A stretch of 64,000 nucleotides of DNA from Litorivivens lipolytica. GTDB taxonomy: Bacteria > Pseudomonadota > Gammaproteobacteria > Pseudomonadales > Spongiibacteraceae. Positions 8,291 to 17,230 of the stretch are shown here, piece after piece. Position numbers and translations under genes: made by a program. Each line of letters begins with the position of its first letter. The stretch's first letter is position 1. Where the stretch lies: assembly GCF_014191715.1 (NCBI RefSeq), contig NZ_JACHWY010000001.1, forward strand, positions 1,736,001 through 1,800,000, given 5' to 3'. The notes under the pieces are model-generated. The model searched no databases, had not been told where the DNA came from, and saw only the letters and a program-made list of their open reading frames with translations.

Positions 8291-9952
8291 ATGGCCCAAT
8301 ACGTATACACCATGAACCGGGTCGGCAAGGTTGTGCCGCCCAAGCGCGAAATCCTTAAAGACATCTCATTGTCGTTTTTCCCCGGCGCCAAGATCGGCGT
8401 ACTCGGTCTGAACGGGGCCGGTAAATCCACCCTGCTGCGCATCATGGCTGGCGTGGACACCGAATTTAACGGTGAAGCCCGCCCCCAGCCCGGCATCAAG
8501 GTCGGCTACCTGCCCCAGGAACCGGAGTTGGATGCAGAAAAGACCGTACGCGAAAGCGTGGAAGAAGGTCTGGGCGAAGTAAAAGAAGCCCAGGCTGAGC
8601 TGGAAAAGGTCTACGCCGCCTACGCTGAGCCCGACGCTGACTTCGATGCACTCGCCAAAAAGCAGCAGCAACTGGAAAACATCATTCAGGCCGCGGACGC
8701 CCACAATCTGGATCACCAGCTGGAAGTGGCCGCCGACGCCCTGCGTCTGCCCCCGTGGGATGCCAAAATCGCTAATCTGTCGGGGGGTGAAAAGCGCCGC
8801 GTCGCCTTGTGTCGCCTGCTGCTGTCCGGCCCGGATATGCTGCTGCTAGACGAACCCACCAACCACCTGGATGCCGAATCTGTAGCGTGGCTGGAGCGCT
8901 TCCTCTGCGACTTCAGCGGCACAGTGGTCGCCATCACGCACGATCGCTACTTCCTCGACAACGCCGCCGGCTGGATTCTGGAACTGGACCGCGGTCACGG
9001 CATCCCCTACGAAGGCAACTACTCCGACTGGCTGGAAGCCAAGGAAAAACGCCTGGAAATGGAAGCCAAATCCGAAGCCTCGCGCAAGAAGACTATCGAG
9101 TCGGAACTGGAATGGGTGCGCAGCAACCCCAAAGGCCGCCGCGCCAAGAGCAAGGCTCGTCTGCAGCGCTTTGAAGAACTGCAAAGTCAGGAATTCCAGA
9201 CCCGCAACGAAACCAACGAAATCTACATTCCACCGGGCCCACGCTTGGGCGACAAGGTGATTGAGGTCAATGGCATCAGCAAGTCCTACGGCGACCAACT
9301 GCTGTTCGACAACCTGAGCTTCTCCGTGCCCAAGGGCGCCATCGTCGGCGTGATCGGTGGTAACGGTGCTGGTAAGTCGACTCTGTTCCGCATGCTCACC
9401 GGCAAAGAAACGCCTGACAGCGGCAGCATCGAGATGGGCGAAACCGTCAAGCTGGTTTCTGTGGATCAGATGCGTGACAACCTCGACGACAGCAAAACCG
9501 TATGGGAAGCCGTCAGCGACGGTCACGACATTCTCAACATCAACGGCTACGAAGTGCCTTCGCGCGCCTACATCGGCCGCTTCAACTTCAAAGGCTCCGA
9601 CCAGCAAAAACGCGTTGGCGAACTGTCCGGCGGTGAGCGCGGCCGTCTGCAACTGGCCTGCACACTGCGCCAAGGTGGCAACGTATTGCTGCTCGACGAA
9701 CCCTCAAATGATCTGGACGTGGAAACCCTGCGCGCTCTGGAAGAAGCCCTGCTCACCTTCCCCGGCTGCGCCATGGTGATCTCTCACGATCGCTGGTTCC
9801 TCGACCGTATTGCCACACACATCCTCGCCTACGAAGGCAACTCGGAAGTAGTGTTCTTTGAAGGCAACTACACCGAGTACCACGAGGATCTGATCGCGCG
9901 TAAAGGCGAGAAGGCTCAGCCAGAGCGGGTGAAGTACAAAAAGTTGAAGTAA
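8291..9952 (+). CDS. ettA: Energy-dependent translational throttle protein EttA
   Basis: ABC-F factor that binds the ribosomal E site and gates entry of the 70S initiation complex into elongation according to ATP/ADP ratio. 554 residues, the usual EttA length. The start at ATG 8291 (MAQYVYTMNRVGKVVPPKR) matches EttA exactly; a longer frame from 8225 would run into the repeat. Domain 1 has GLNGAGKST, LSGGEKRR and [11 protein letters not shown]. Domain 2 has GGNGAGKST, LSGGERGR and LLLDEPSNDLD. The P-site tRNA-interacting linker SNPKGRRAKSKARL is present. A dispersed repeat begins 14 nt downstream. Confidence 0.97.
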   Translation: MAQYVYTMNRVGKVVPPKREILKDISLSFFPGAKIGVLGLNGAGKSTLLRIMAGVDTEFNGEARPQPGIKVGYLPQEPELDAEKTVRESVEEGLGEVKEAQAELEKVYAAYAEPDADFDALAKKQQQLENIIQAADAHNLDHQLEVAADALRLPPWDAKIANLSGGEKRRVALCRLLLSGPDMLLLDEPTNHLDAESVAWLERFLCDFSGTVVAITHDRYFLDNAAGWILELDRGHGIPYEGNYSDWLEAKEKRLEMEAKSEASRKKTIESELEWVRSNPKGRRAKSKARLQRFEELQSQEFQTRNETNEIYIPPGPRLGDKVIEVNGISKSYGDQLLFDNLSFSVPKGAIVGVIGGNGAGKSTLFRMLTGKETPDSGSIEMGETVKLVSVDQMRDNLDDSKTVWEAVSDGHDILNINGYEVPSRAYIGRFNFKGSDQQKRVGELSGGERGRLQLACTLRQGGNVLLLDEPSNDLDVETLRALEEALLTFPGCAMVISHDRWFLDRIATHILAYEGNSEVVFFEGNYTEYHEDLIARKGEKAQPERVKYKKLK

Positions 9953-9965
9953 GCAGTGAAGGCGC

Positions 9966-10057
9966 GAGATTGCTTCGCCAGGCTCGCAATGACGGGGTGT
10001 TGTACTATCAACAAGCCCACACCGTCATTGCGAGGAGTGCAACGACGAAGCAATCTC
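9966..10057. repeat. Dispersed palindromic repeat, family A, copy 2 (inside-out arrangement)
   Basis: Two half-units in inverted order compared with copy 1: GAGATTGCTTCGCC...CTCGCAATGACG (9966-9994) then CGTCATTGCGAGGAGTG...GAAGCAATCTC (10023-10057), separated by 28 nt. The half-units match the arms of the copies at 5974 and 33790. It lies between ettA and the lipocalin gene. Confidence 0.88.
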
Positions 10058-10140
10058 AAGCCGAATGGCATAGACCTCACGCGTTTGCTGCTACACTTGT
10101 TAAAAAACAATAGTCTGCAAAACAACAAGGTAGCACGCAC

Positions 10141-10683
10141 ATGAGACCTCTTCTGATTCTGCTTACTACTGTCTTCCTCAGTGGCTGCATGGGCATGCCC
10201 GACAAGGTCCAGCCCGTCGATAACTTTGAACTTCAGCGCTATCTGGGCACCTGGTACGAAGTTGCCCGCCTCGATCATTCCTTTGAACGCGGCCTGGAAC
10301 AGGTAACCGCCGAGTACACCCTGCAAGACAATGGTACGGTTGAGGTGCGCAATCGCGGTTTCGACACCAATGAGGGTGAGTGGAAGGAAGCGGTCGGTAA
10401 AGCCAAGCTTGCCGCCGAACCCAATCAGGGCTATCTAAAAGTTTCCTTCTTTGGGCCTTTTTACAGCTCCTACGTTATTTTCGAGCTGGGCAAGGATTAC
10501 GACTACGCCTTTGTCAGCGGTTTCAACAACGATTACCTGTGGCTGCTGTCGCGCACGCCAACCATCGACGACGCGCTAAAGCAGCGTTTCCTGAGCGAAG
10601 CCGCCAGCAAAGGTTTTAACACCGACGAGCTCATTTTTGTCGATCAGCAAAATCGCGATGACGCCGAGCTGAGCGGGCACTGA
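10141..10683 (+). CDS. blc: Outer-membrane lipocalin lipoprotein (Blc)
   Basis: Bacterial lipocalin anchored to the outer membrane, thought to bind lysophospholipids or fatty acids during envelope stress. 180 residues. Lipobox LSGC gives a lipidated Cys16; residue +2 is Met rather than Asp, so outer-membrane sorting is expected. Lipocalin motif GTWYEVARLDHSFERG (about 38-53) and later YVIFELGKDYDYAFVSG are typical of Blc. The start ATG 10141 has AAGG 10 nt upstream. It is monocistronic, between a repeat and a convergent esterase gene. Confidence 0.93.
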   Translation: MRPLLILLTTVFLSGCMGMPDKVQPVDNFELQRYLGTWYEVARLDHSFERGLEQVTAEYTLQDNGTVEVRNRGFDTNEGEWKEAVGKAKLAAEPNQGYLKVSFFGPFYSSYVIFELGKDYDYAFVSGFNNDYLWLLSRTPTIDDALKQRFLSEAASKGFNTDELIFVDQQNRDDAELSGH

Positions 10684-10710
10684 CTCTCGCGGAGCGCTGG
10701 CTTACTCACA

Positions 10711-12507
10711 TCAAGGCGAAGCAAACGCGCGCTGATAGGGATCAATCTCTGAGCACTGCGCTGCCGTATATTCCTGCTGACTCCAGTATTCGCGACTTTG
10801 GAATCCGGTGAGGAAGAGCTCGACATATATTTTGCAACGTAGGTCATGGGAAGCAATGGATGATGTCAGGCGCTGTTTGAGGGCTGACACGCTGTCTGAC
10901 TCAGACACCATTCGAACGCCGTTATCGGCATCGGTATCAAACACCATCCGTACTTCATGCTGCGCATCCCAAGGTTCCCATTGCGGTGATTGGCCGTTGC
11001 CACGCCCTGGATCACCACTGCGCGCAAACTCCCCCCAGTAGCCCATCATGGTTTGCGAAAGCTGTTCTCGTCCGGGAAGATTCTCTTCGTTGTAGAGAAA
11101 AGGGAGGCTGATGCCGCCTTCGAAATCACCAAATACGAAACCCAATTCCAGGGCGTGCCCGGCACCCAGTACCGAGGGCATATCAACCAACCAGTTAGAG
11201 GGCGTTTCGTCCCAATCAAAGCGGTAAGCGTACACGTTTGGGCCATCGTTGGCCGCCAGCAAACGGGCGGGCTCATCCACTGAAAGCACCTTCCACTGGT
11301 CAGAATACAGCGCAGCCAAGGTGTCGTAGTGCTCCTGGTCTTTTACTGTCGGAAACAGCCCAAAACGCTGGGTGACTAACGTTTCATCCTGCGCCATAAA
11401 CACTTTGGACTCGTCCCGGTTAGTACCAACCATGATTGGCACCCGGTTATAACCGCTACCGCTGGCAAAGGCGGCCTGCAGTGAGGTCAACGGCAGCACC
11501 TTACCATCACGAATATTGCTTGGAATCGAGTACATACCGAAACCTCCCGCTTCAAACACGGAGTGCAGATCAGCGATGGACAAAGCGCGCAAGCTGCTCT
11601 CAGTCACGGTGCTTAGAACACCAGCCTCGCGCAATGCTTGAATGACATTACCGGAGCTGTTGGGTGCGCCGCGCGGTGACTGATCCGATGTGTTTTCCGC
11701 CCAACTGCGCTCAACCGTTAAGGTTGAACCGCTTTGCACAATAGCCCGATGAAACAAACCGCTGGCAGACGGTGAAGCAATCAGCGCGTAAACATTGCGT
11801 CCACCCGCGGATTCACCAAATACCGTCACGTTATCCGGATCACCACCAAACGCTGCAATATTCGATTTCACCCACTTAAGAGCCGCGACAATATCCAGCA
11901 GACCATAATTGCCGGAGACATCTTCAGCACTTGCATCTTCATTTCGCAAGGCCTCATGACTGAACCAGCCAAGCACACCAAGCCGGTAATTTACCGTTAC
12001 GACAATAACCTGCTGACTACCCGCGAGATGATGCCCGTTGTAGGTATTGCCGGTACCCACGCTGTTACCGCCACCGTGAACCCAGACCATAACGGGCAGT
12101 TGCGCCGCCGCGAGTTCAGTAGGCAACATCGCTGGCGCCCAGACGCTCAAGGTTAAGCAATCTTCAGAGCCGACCAACTCGCCTTCGTCACCGGGAACCC
12201 CAGCACTGCCACCCCAAAACTGCACACAGGGTGGGCCGACCTCCAGCGCGTTGCGCTGCCCCGACCAAGACGCGAGAGATCGCGGTGCCTTCCAGCGCAA
12301 TTCGCCTACCGGGGGTTGTGCAAAGGGGACTCCACGCCAGGCGTGAGTTTCGAATTTATCGCGATAGCCCACTATTTCGCCCGCAGGTAGCTTACGCAGC
12401 GATTGCGGATCAGCAATTCGTTCCGGCGCTGGCTCATCGCCACCCACAAACAGATAACCACTCACAGCCGCGACAACAATGACCGCCAATACCAATCCCT
12501 TGCGCAT
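10711..12507 (-). CDS. Type-B carboxylesterase / lipase family hydrolase
   Basis: Alpha/beta-hydrolase cleaving carboxylic esters; the natural substrate is unknown. 598 residues, with an N-terminal hydrophobic segment (residues 5-22) that could be a signal peptide or anchor, so the enzyme is probably periplasmic or exported. Seen: oxyanion loop WVHGGGN (about 142-148), nucleophile elbow GESAGG with Ser about 233, GTNRDESKVF around the acidic member of the triad, and a GAGHALELGFVFGD histidine segment. ATG 12507 (MRKGLVLAVIVV) is a normal start. It is convergent with the lipocalin gene and downstream of the antiporter gene on the same strand. Confidence 0.9.
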   Translation of the reverse strand: MRKGLVLAVIVVAAVSGYLFVGGDEPAPERIADPQSLRKLPAGEIVGYRDKFETHAWRGVPFAQPPVGELRWKAPRSLASWSGQRNALEVGPPCVQFWGGSAGVPGDEGELVGSEDCLTLSVWAPAMLPTELAAAQLPVMVWVHGGGNSVGTGNTYNGHHLAGSQQVIVVTVNYRLGVLGWFSHEALRNEDASAEDVSGNYGLLDIVAALKWVKSNIAAFGGDPDNVTVFGESAGGRNVYALIASPSASGLFHRAIVQSGSTLTVERSWAENTSDQSPRGAPNSSGNVIQALREAGVLSTVTESSLRALSIADLHSVFEAGGFGMYSIPSNIRDGKVLPLTSLQAAFASGSGYNRVPIMVGTNRDESKVFMAQDETLVTQRFGLFPTVKDQEHYDTLAALYSDQWKVLSVDEPARLLAANDGPNVYAYRFDWDETPSNWLVDMPSVLGAGHALELGFVFGDFEGGISLPFLYNEENLPGREQLSQTMMGYWGEFARSGDPGRGNGQSPQWEPWDAQHEVRMVFDTDADNGVRMVSESDSVSALKQRLTSSIASHDLRCKIYVELFLTGFQSREYWSQQEYTAAQCSEIDPYQRAFASP

Positions 12508-12572
12508 AACCGCGCCCTCTCATTATTGTGATGTTGCGCTATACAGTAAGCTGGCCGTCAGGCGCTGGCAAA

Positions 12573-14363
12573 TCAGCTCTGGGCCGGCGGCACAAAACTC
12601 AGCAAGGTATCACCCACTTTTAAACTCGGGTTTTCTTTTGCCACCCAGTTCAGTCGCCCCTCTTTATCGACGACCGCTACCATGATGGCGTCATCAGGCA
12701 ATTGCATGATGATGTCATCGCCACTGTATTCTTCGGTGACACGGGTTTTCTGAAAGCGCCAGTCGCGGATCAGATTGTTCCACAGGGTGCCAAAGGTCAC
12801 CTTACGGGAAAATACGCTAACGCCGCGCCGAACGTGTGACACCCTGCGACGCTCGTTCTCTTCACTGTTCTCGGAGTCGGTCAGCTGATACACACGGTTG
12901 CGACCGATCTCGGAAGCAAAGTGATTGCACACCATTGAGTTGTAGGCGACATTACCAGTCGCGGCCAGCATGACTTTTACGCCATCGAGTTCCAGTGCTT
13001 CTTCAGCCCGTTCAGAGAGAATCTCACCGTACCAGGTTGGCACACCCTGCTGGCGAGCAGGTCGCAGGCGCGCCCAATCCGTATCAGCCAGCATTACATC
13101 AACTTTCAATTCTTTTAGAACCTTAGCCAGTTCGACCGACCAAGGTGAGGCACCGACAATCAAAACCCGACCAGAACCTTCCGCCCGCAGGCGCAGGCGC
13201 GATGCCAGTGGCCCGAGGCTGAAGCCATGCAAAATCACCGTTGCGAAGATCACCAGAAAAACCGCAGGCACCAGTAATTCAGCGCCCTCGTAACCCGCCT
13301 CAATCATGGCCGGTGCAAAGGCACCTGCTGAAGCGGCCGCCACCACGCCGCGCGGCGCAATCCAGCCCACCAGCAAACGCTCCTGCCAGGGCATGTTGAT
13401 ACGCGCAGTGGAGATCCAAACCGTAAGCGGACGTACCACAAACAGAAAGGCCAGCAACATCGCAATCAGCTGCCAGTTGATTTCGGTCAGCACGCGCGGC
13501 TCGAGTGAGGCGGTGAGAATCACGAACAGGAAGGACACCAGAATAATAGTGATGTATTCCTTGAAGCGGCGCATTTCTTCAATACTGCGCAGCCCCATAT
13601 TGCCCATCACCACACCCATGACGGTGACTGCCAGCAGGCCGCTTTCATGCAGCACCAGATGCGACAGGGCATAAACGCCAAGCGCCACCGCAATAATCAT
13701 CGGCGCCTTTAAATACTCCGGCACCCAGCTGCGACGAAAAGCAAAACCCAGCAGGTAGCCACCGCCGCCGCCAACCAATACCGCAATAACAATCGCTTCC
13801 GCCAGCGTATACAGGGCATGCCCCAGCCCGGTCGCTTCGCCGGAATAGAGGAAGTACTGGTAGACGATTACCGCCAGCATCACACCGAGAGGGTCATTAA
13901 TGATACCCTCCCATTTCAGGTAAGACGCGGTGCGACGATTCAGGTTGGCATGCTTAAGTAGCGGCATAATGACCGTCGGCCCGGTCACGACCAAAATGGC
14001 ACCCAGCAACAGCGCCACGGGCCAGCCTAAACCACCGACAAAATGTGCCGCCACGGAACCCAGCACCCAGGCAACCACCACCCCCACCGAGGTCAGGCGG
14101 CGCACCACACGACCGGCTTCGCGCAGCTCATGCAGTTGCAGATTCAAGCCGCCTTCAAACAGGATCACTGCCACAAACAGCTGGATGACTGCATTCAGAC
14201 TCGGGCCAAAGTCCACCGCCGGTTTTACCCAGCCGGAAATCGGCCCCAGAATCAGGCCAGCCGTTGCCAACAGCACAATGGCGGGTATTTTCAGGCGCCA
14301 GGCCAGCCATTGGCACAAAATCCCGCTGACCAGAATAACCACCAGTGCCAGTGACAACTCCAT
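12573..14363 (-). CDS. CPA1-type cation/proton antiporter with C-terminal RCK (TrkA-N) domain
   Basis: Inner-membrane Na+ or K+/H+ antiporter for pH and cation homeostasis. 596 residues. About twelve hydrophobic segments occupy residues 1-385, including GPTVIMPLL and GIINDPLGVM of the CPA1 core. A cytosolic TrkA-N/RCK domain follows (RVLIVGASPWSVELA..., about 402 on), then a TrkA-C-like tail ending GDTLLSFVPP, which suggests ligand gating by nucleotide or K+. Start: ATG 14363 (MELSLALVVI) with AGGGGAGAAGG just upstream; a TTG at 14381 is also in frame but would place the SD inside the gene. The family is clear; the transported ion is not. Confidence 0.9.
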   Translation of the reverse strand: MELSLALVVILVSGILCQWLAWRLKIPAIVLLATAGLILGPISGWVKPAVDFGPSLNAVIQLFVAVILFEGGLNLQLHELREAGRVVRRLTSVGVVVAWVLGSVAAHFVGGLGWPVALLLGAILVVTGPTVIMPLLKHANLNRRTASYLKWEGIINDPLGVMLAVIVYQYFLYSGEATGLGHALYTLAEAIVIAVLVGGGGGYLLGFAFRRSWVPEYLKAPMIIAVALGVYALSHLVLHESGLLAVTVMGVVMGNMGLRSIEEMRRFKEYITIILVSFLFVILTASLEPRVLTEINWQLIAMLLAFLFVVRPLTVWISTARINMPWQERLLVGWIAPRGVVAAASAGAFAPAMIEAGYEGAELLVPAVFLVIFATVILHGFSLGPLASRLRLRAEGSGRVLIVGASPWSVELAKVLKELKVDVMLADTDWARLRPARQQGVPTWYGEILSERAEEALELDGVKVMLAATGNVAYNSMVCNHFASEIGRNRVYQLTDSENSEENERRRVSHVRRGVSVFSRKVTFGTLWNNLIRDWRFQKTRVTEEYSGDDIIMQLPDDAIMVAVVDKEGRLNWVAKENPSLKVGDTLLSFVPPAQS

Positions 14364-14487
14364 GCCTTCTCCCCTTTTCAACTGTTCTCAGCTTAGTGCT
14401 ACGTAAGAAATGGCGCCATGTGATTTTTGACGCCGCACAAAAGACGGGTGTATTGTTTTGGCAACAGGCGTAAATAAGAGAATAACA

Positions 14488-15003
14488 ATGGCCGAATTCG
14501 AACCTGCCTATGAGGAAATGATCCGCAACGAGGGTGGCTACATTCTGCATAATGTGCCCGGTGATCGCGGCGGCGACACCTACGCTGGCATAGCCCGGCG
14601 CTACAATCCGCACTGGTCTGGCTGGCAATATATAGACAATGACGACCTGCAGAACCCCGCCCTCAGCGACAGCGTCAAAGCGTTTTACCGCGACCAGTTC
14701 TGGCGCCGCCTGCGTGGCGACGAGATTACAGACCAGCGGATTGCCGAAACCCTCTTTGACTTTGCGGTAAACGCCGGTCTAGGCACGGCGGTCAAACTGG
14801 CCCAGAACGTCCTCGAAACCCACCCCGACGGCATTCTCGGCCCAATAACCGTCGGCAAGCTCAACGCCTACCCGGCACAGGAATTCCTCTACCGCTACGC
14901 CATGGCGAAGGTGGCCCGCTACGCCGAAATCGTCAATCGCGACGGCAGCCAGTCCAAGTTTTTGCTGGGCTGGATCAATCGGACCCTGAAGGGCGTGGCC
15001 TAA
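14488..15003 (+). CDS. GH108-family lysozyme / endolysin-like peptidoglycan hydrolase
   Basis: Predicted N-acetylmuramidase. 171 residues: a GH108 domain with the motif NEGGYILHN...DRGGDTYAGIARR (residues 14-37, Glu15 the likely catalytic acid), then a PG_binding_3-like C-terminal half containing GILGPITVGKLN. It starts at ATG 14488 (MAEFEPAYEE), since the upstream TTG at 14458 has no Shine-Dalgarno. There is no signal peptide or membrane segment, so export would need a holin or another route, yet no phage gene lies nearby. Some chromosomal members are annotated as secretion activator proteins (ZliS-like). It stands alone between two unrelated genes. Confidence 0.85.
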   Translation: MAEFEPAYEEMIRNEGGYILHNVPGDRGGDTYAGIARRYNPHWSGWQYIDNDDLQNPALSDSVKAFYRDQFWRRLRGDEITDQRIAETLFDFAVNAGLGTAVKLAQNVLETHPDGILGPITVGKLNAYPAQEFLYRYAMAKVARYAEIVNRDGSQSKFLLGWINRTLKGVA

Positions 15004-15139
15004 GGAACGACCGCTTCACAGCTACCCCCTAAAATTAAAAGCCGTTCAGAATCGGCAAATTTTGCGCGCACCCACTTTAAAACACATGTTTTATTGCCTA
15101 TGATAATCTCCATTGCGACTCACGGGAGTGGAGACCACC

Positions 15140-15943
15140 ATGACAACACAACAATGGGCCCTGACAGCGGTCGCTGGACTCTTTGTACTCGGCTTTGTCA
15201 TAGAGCTGATTAACAGCCGAAAGCTTCCAGAGCGGCCCACCGCGCGTGATTATCTGCTTTCTATTGGCGGCCTGACCGGGCAGGCGATTTCCAGCCGTGT
15301 TGTTGGTGCCTTATTCGGCTTTTTGCTGGTCTGGATGATTCCGCAGCATGCCGGGAGCCTGGAAGATGCGCCGTTCTGGCCCGCCTTCCTGTTACTGTGG
15401 GTGAGTGAGGAATTCTGCTTTTATTGGGTGCACCGTTTTGCCCACACCAACAAACATTTCTGGAAGCTACACCGCACTCATCATTCCGCCAAACAACTTG
15501 GCATGCCCGTGCTGTTCCGCTACAACATATTCTGGCCCATGCTGCAGCCACAAGGCTGGTTTGCGGTTATCGCCATCTACCTGGGGCTGGAACACGTCTA
15601 TCTGCCCTTTATCATCATGACCTTCGGCATTGGACTGCTCACCCATGTGCAGTGGCGCTGGGATCTCAAACTTCACCAAATCCCGTCGTTGCGCCCTTTT
15701 ATGTGGGTTCTGGAACGCGTGATCACTCTGCCCGACACCCACCACGCGCATCATGGCCTCGGCAAAAATGGGCGCATTAAAAGCAACTATGCGACCTCAC
15801 TGATTTTATGGGATGTGATATTCGGAACAGCCTACTTCCCGCACGGCAAGCAAGAGCGCTTCGGCCTAGGTCCGCGCAAACTCAATACACTTGAGGAACT
15901 CGCGTGGCCGGTATTTCGGGAAAAATCGAAGGCAGGCCAGTAG
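15140..15943 (+). CDS. Sterol desaturase / fatty-acid hydroxylase superfamily membrane protein
   Basis: Di-iron membrane oxygenase of the sterol-desaturase/fatty-acid-hydroxylase family; the substrate cannot be read from sequence. 267 residues with about five hydrophobic helices. The three histidine clusters that ligate the iron pair are intact: HRFAH (98-102), HRTHH (111-115) and HHAHH (201-205). The start is ATG 15140, preceded by GGAGTGGAG; an in-frame TTG at 15113 is less likely. It is alone on its strand and convergent with the acyl-CoA dehydrogenase gene. A lipid or carotenoid hydroxylase is equally possible. Confidence 0.88.
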   Translation: MTTQQWALTAVAGLFVLGFVIELINSRKLPERPTARDYLLSIGGLTGQAISSRVVGALFGFLLVWMIPQHAGSLEDAPFWPAFLLLWVSEEFCFYWVHRFAHTNKHFWKLHRTHHSAKQLGMPVLFRYNIFWPMLQPQGWFAVIAIYLGLEHVYLPFIIMTFGIGLLTHVQWRWDLKLHQIPSLRPFMWVLERVITLPDTHHAHHGLGKNGRIKSNYATSLILWDVIFGTAYFPHGKQERFGLGPRKLNTLEELAWPVFREKSKAGQ

Positions 15944-15993
15944 AACAAACACGCAAAAACACTGCGGGTATACACTACCCGCAGCAAACAAGA

Positions 15994-17142
15994 TCAGCTC
16001 AAAATATCCCTAGAAATCACCAAGCGCTGAATCTCACTGGTACCTTCATAGATGGAGGTAATCCGCACATCGCGCGCCATCCGCTCCAGCGGATATTCCT
16101 TGTTATAACCATTCCCGCCCAACAACTGCAGGCCGGTATAACAGGCTTTATTGGCTGCTTCGGTGGCAAACAACTTTGCCATGGAGGCCTGTGTTGCGAA
16201 GGGTTTGCCCGCCTCTTTTAAACAGGCCGCCTGCATTAACAGAAGGCGCGCCGCTTCCATTTCGGTGTAGCCATCGGCCAGCATCCACTGCAGACCCTGA
16301 AAGTTCGACAGGGGCTGACCAAACTGTTCACGCTCTTTAATGTAGTCACGACCGTAGTCCAACGCGGCCTGGCCAATGCCCAGCGCCAGCGAACCGATGC
16401 CAATACGACCGCCGGCCAATTCACCGAGGGCCACCTGCAGCCCGCGATTTTCCTCACCCATCAGGGCACTGGCGGGAATGCGACAGTCTTCAAAGTACAC
16501 CGCATTGGTTGCCGAGGCTTTCTGGCCCATCTTTTCTTCTGCCGGGCAAACCACAAGACCGGGGATACCGTTTTCCACCAAAAAAACCGAGATGCCCTTT
16601 CCACGCTTAGCAGTTTTATCGGTCACGGCCCACACTACAAACACGCCGGCGTATTCACCGCTGGTGATATAGGCTTTGGAACCGTTAAGGATATAGCTGT
16701 CGCCATCTTTAACGGCTGTGGTGCGCATACCGGCCGGATCAGAACCTGCGCCCGGTTCGGTCAAACAGAATCCGCCGGCCGCATATTCACCAGAGGTAAT
16801 TTTGGGCAGATACTTTTGGCGCTGCTCTTCGTTGCCCATCGCCTGAATCACTTCCGCCACCATATTGGTGACCGAGGTCGTTACGGCCGTTGAAGCGCAC
16901 GCCTTGGCCAGCTCCGTAATCGCCAAACTGAAGGCCACCACGCCAGCTTCGGTGCCGCCGTATTCAGCCTTGATGTTTAAACCCATAAAGCCGAGTTCCG
17001 CCAGCTTTTTGAGATTGCCCATAAAGGCGTCTTTTTCTTCACCCTGATCAAACTTTGCCGCCAGCGGTGCCAGTTCGCTTTCGGCAAACTGAGTGGCGGT
17101 GTCGCGAATCATGGTTTGTTCTTCGCTGAGTTGAAAATCCAT
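15994..17142 (-). CDS. Acyl-CoA dehydrogenase
   Basis: FAD enzyme introducing the alpha-beta double bond into an acyl-CoA; electrons go to ETF. 382 residues, the standard short/medium-chain or branched-chain length. Seen: CLTEPGAGSDPAGM and GSKAYITSGEYAG around the flavin, and the catalytic glutamate in IYEGTSEIQ (about E366), the position used by short-chain, medium-chain and butyryl types. The C-terminal QLLGGNGYNKEYPLERMARD is conserved. ATG 17142 (MDFQLSEEQTMIRD) matches the family start. It is divergent from an Lrp-family gene with an 88-nt palindrome-bearing spacer, which suggests direct control by that regulator; a branched-chain or short-chain substrate is inference. Confidence 0.94.
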   Translation of the reverse strand: MDFQLSEEQTMIRDTATQFAESELAPLAAKFDQGEEKDAFMGNLKKLAELGFMGLNIKAEYGGTEAGVVAFSLAITELAKACASTAVTTSVTNMVAEVIQAMGNEEQRQKYLPKITSGEYAAGGFCLTEPGAGSDPAGMRTTAVKDGDSYILNGSKAYITSGEYAGVFVVWAVTDKTAKRGKGISVFLVENGIPGLVVCPAEEKMGQKASATNAVYFEDCRIPASALMGEENRGLQVALGELAGGRIGIGSLALGIGQAALDYGRDYIKEREQFGQPLSNFQGLQWMLADGYTEMEAARLLLMQAACLKEAGKPFATQASMAKLFATEAANKACYTGLQLLGGNGYNKEYPLERMARDVRITSIYEGTSEIQRLVISRDILS

Positions 17143-17182
17143 ACCTGTCTTATCCCATGTGTGAGACCCGTGTTGCGTAGAC

Positions 17183-17213
17183 CTATATTCTCGATATAGT
17201 GGAATAATTATTC
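17183..17213. promoter_or_regulatory. Two adjacent palindromes between the acyl-CoA dehydrogenase and Lrp genes
   Basis: CTATAT TCTCG ATATAG (17183-17199) and the perfect 12-bp palindrome GAATAATTATTC (17202-17213) lie in the only divergent promoter space of the pair. AT-rich dyads of this kind are typical Lrp/AsnC operators. Assignment is inference from position and symmetry. Confidence 0.5.
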
Positions 17214-17230
17214 TTTAATTAGGACTGAAA

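Noticed and set aside
14488-15003. Prophage or lysis cassette at the GH108 gene
   Set aside because: No holin, integrase, terminase or structural gene lies in either direction.
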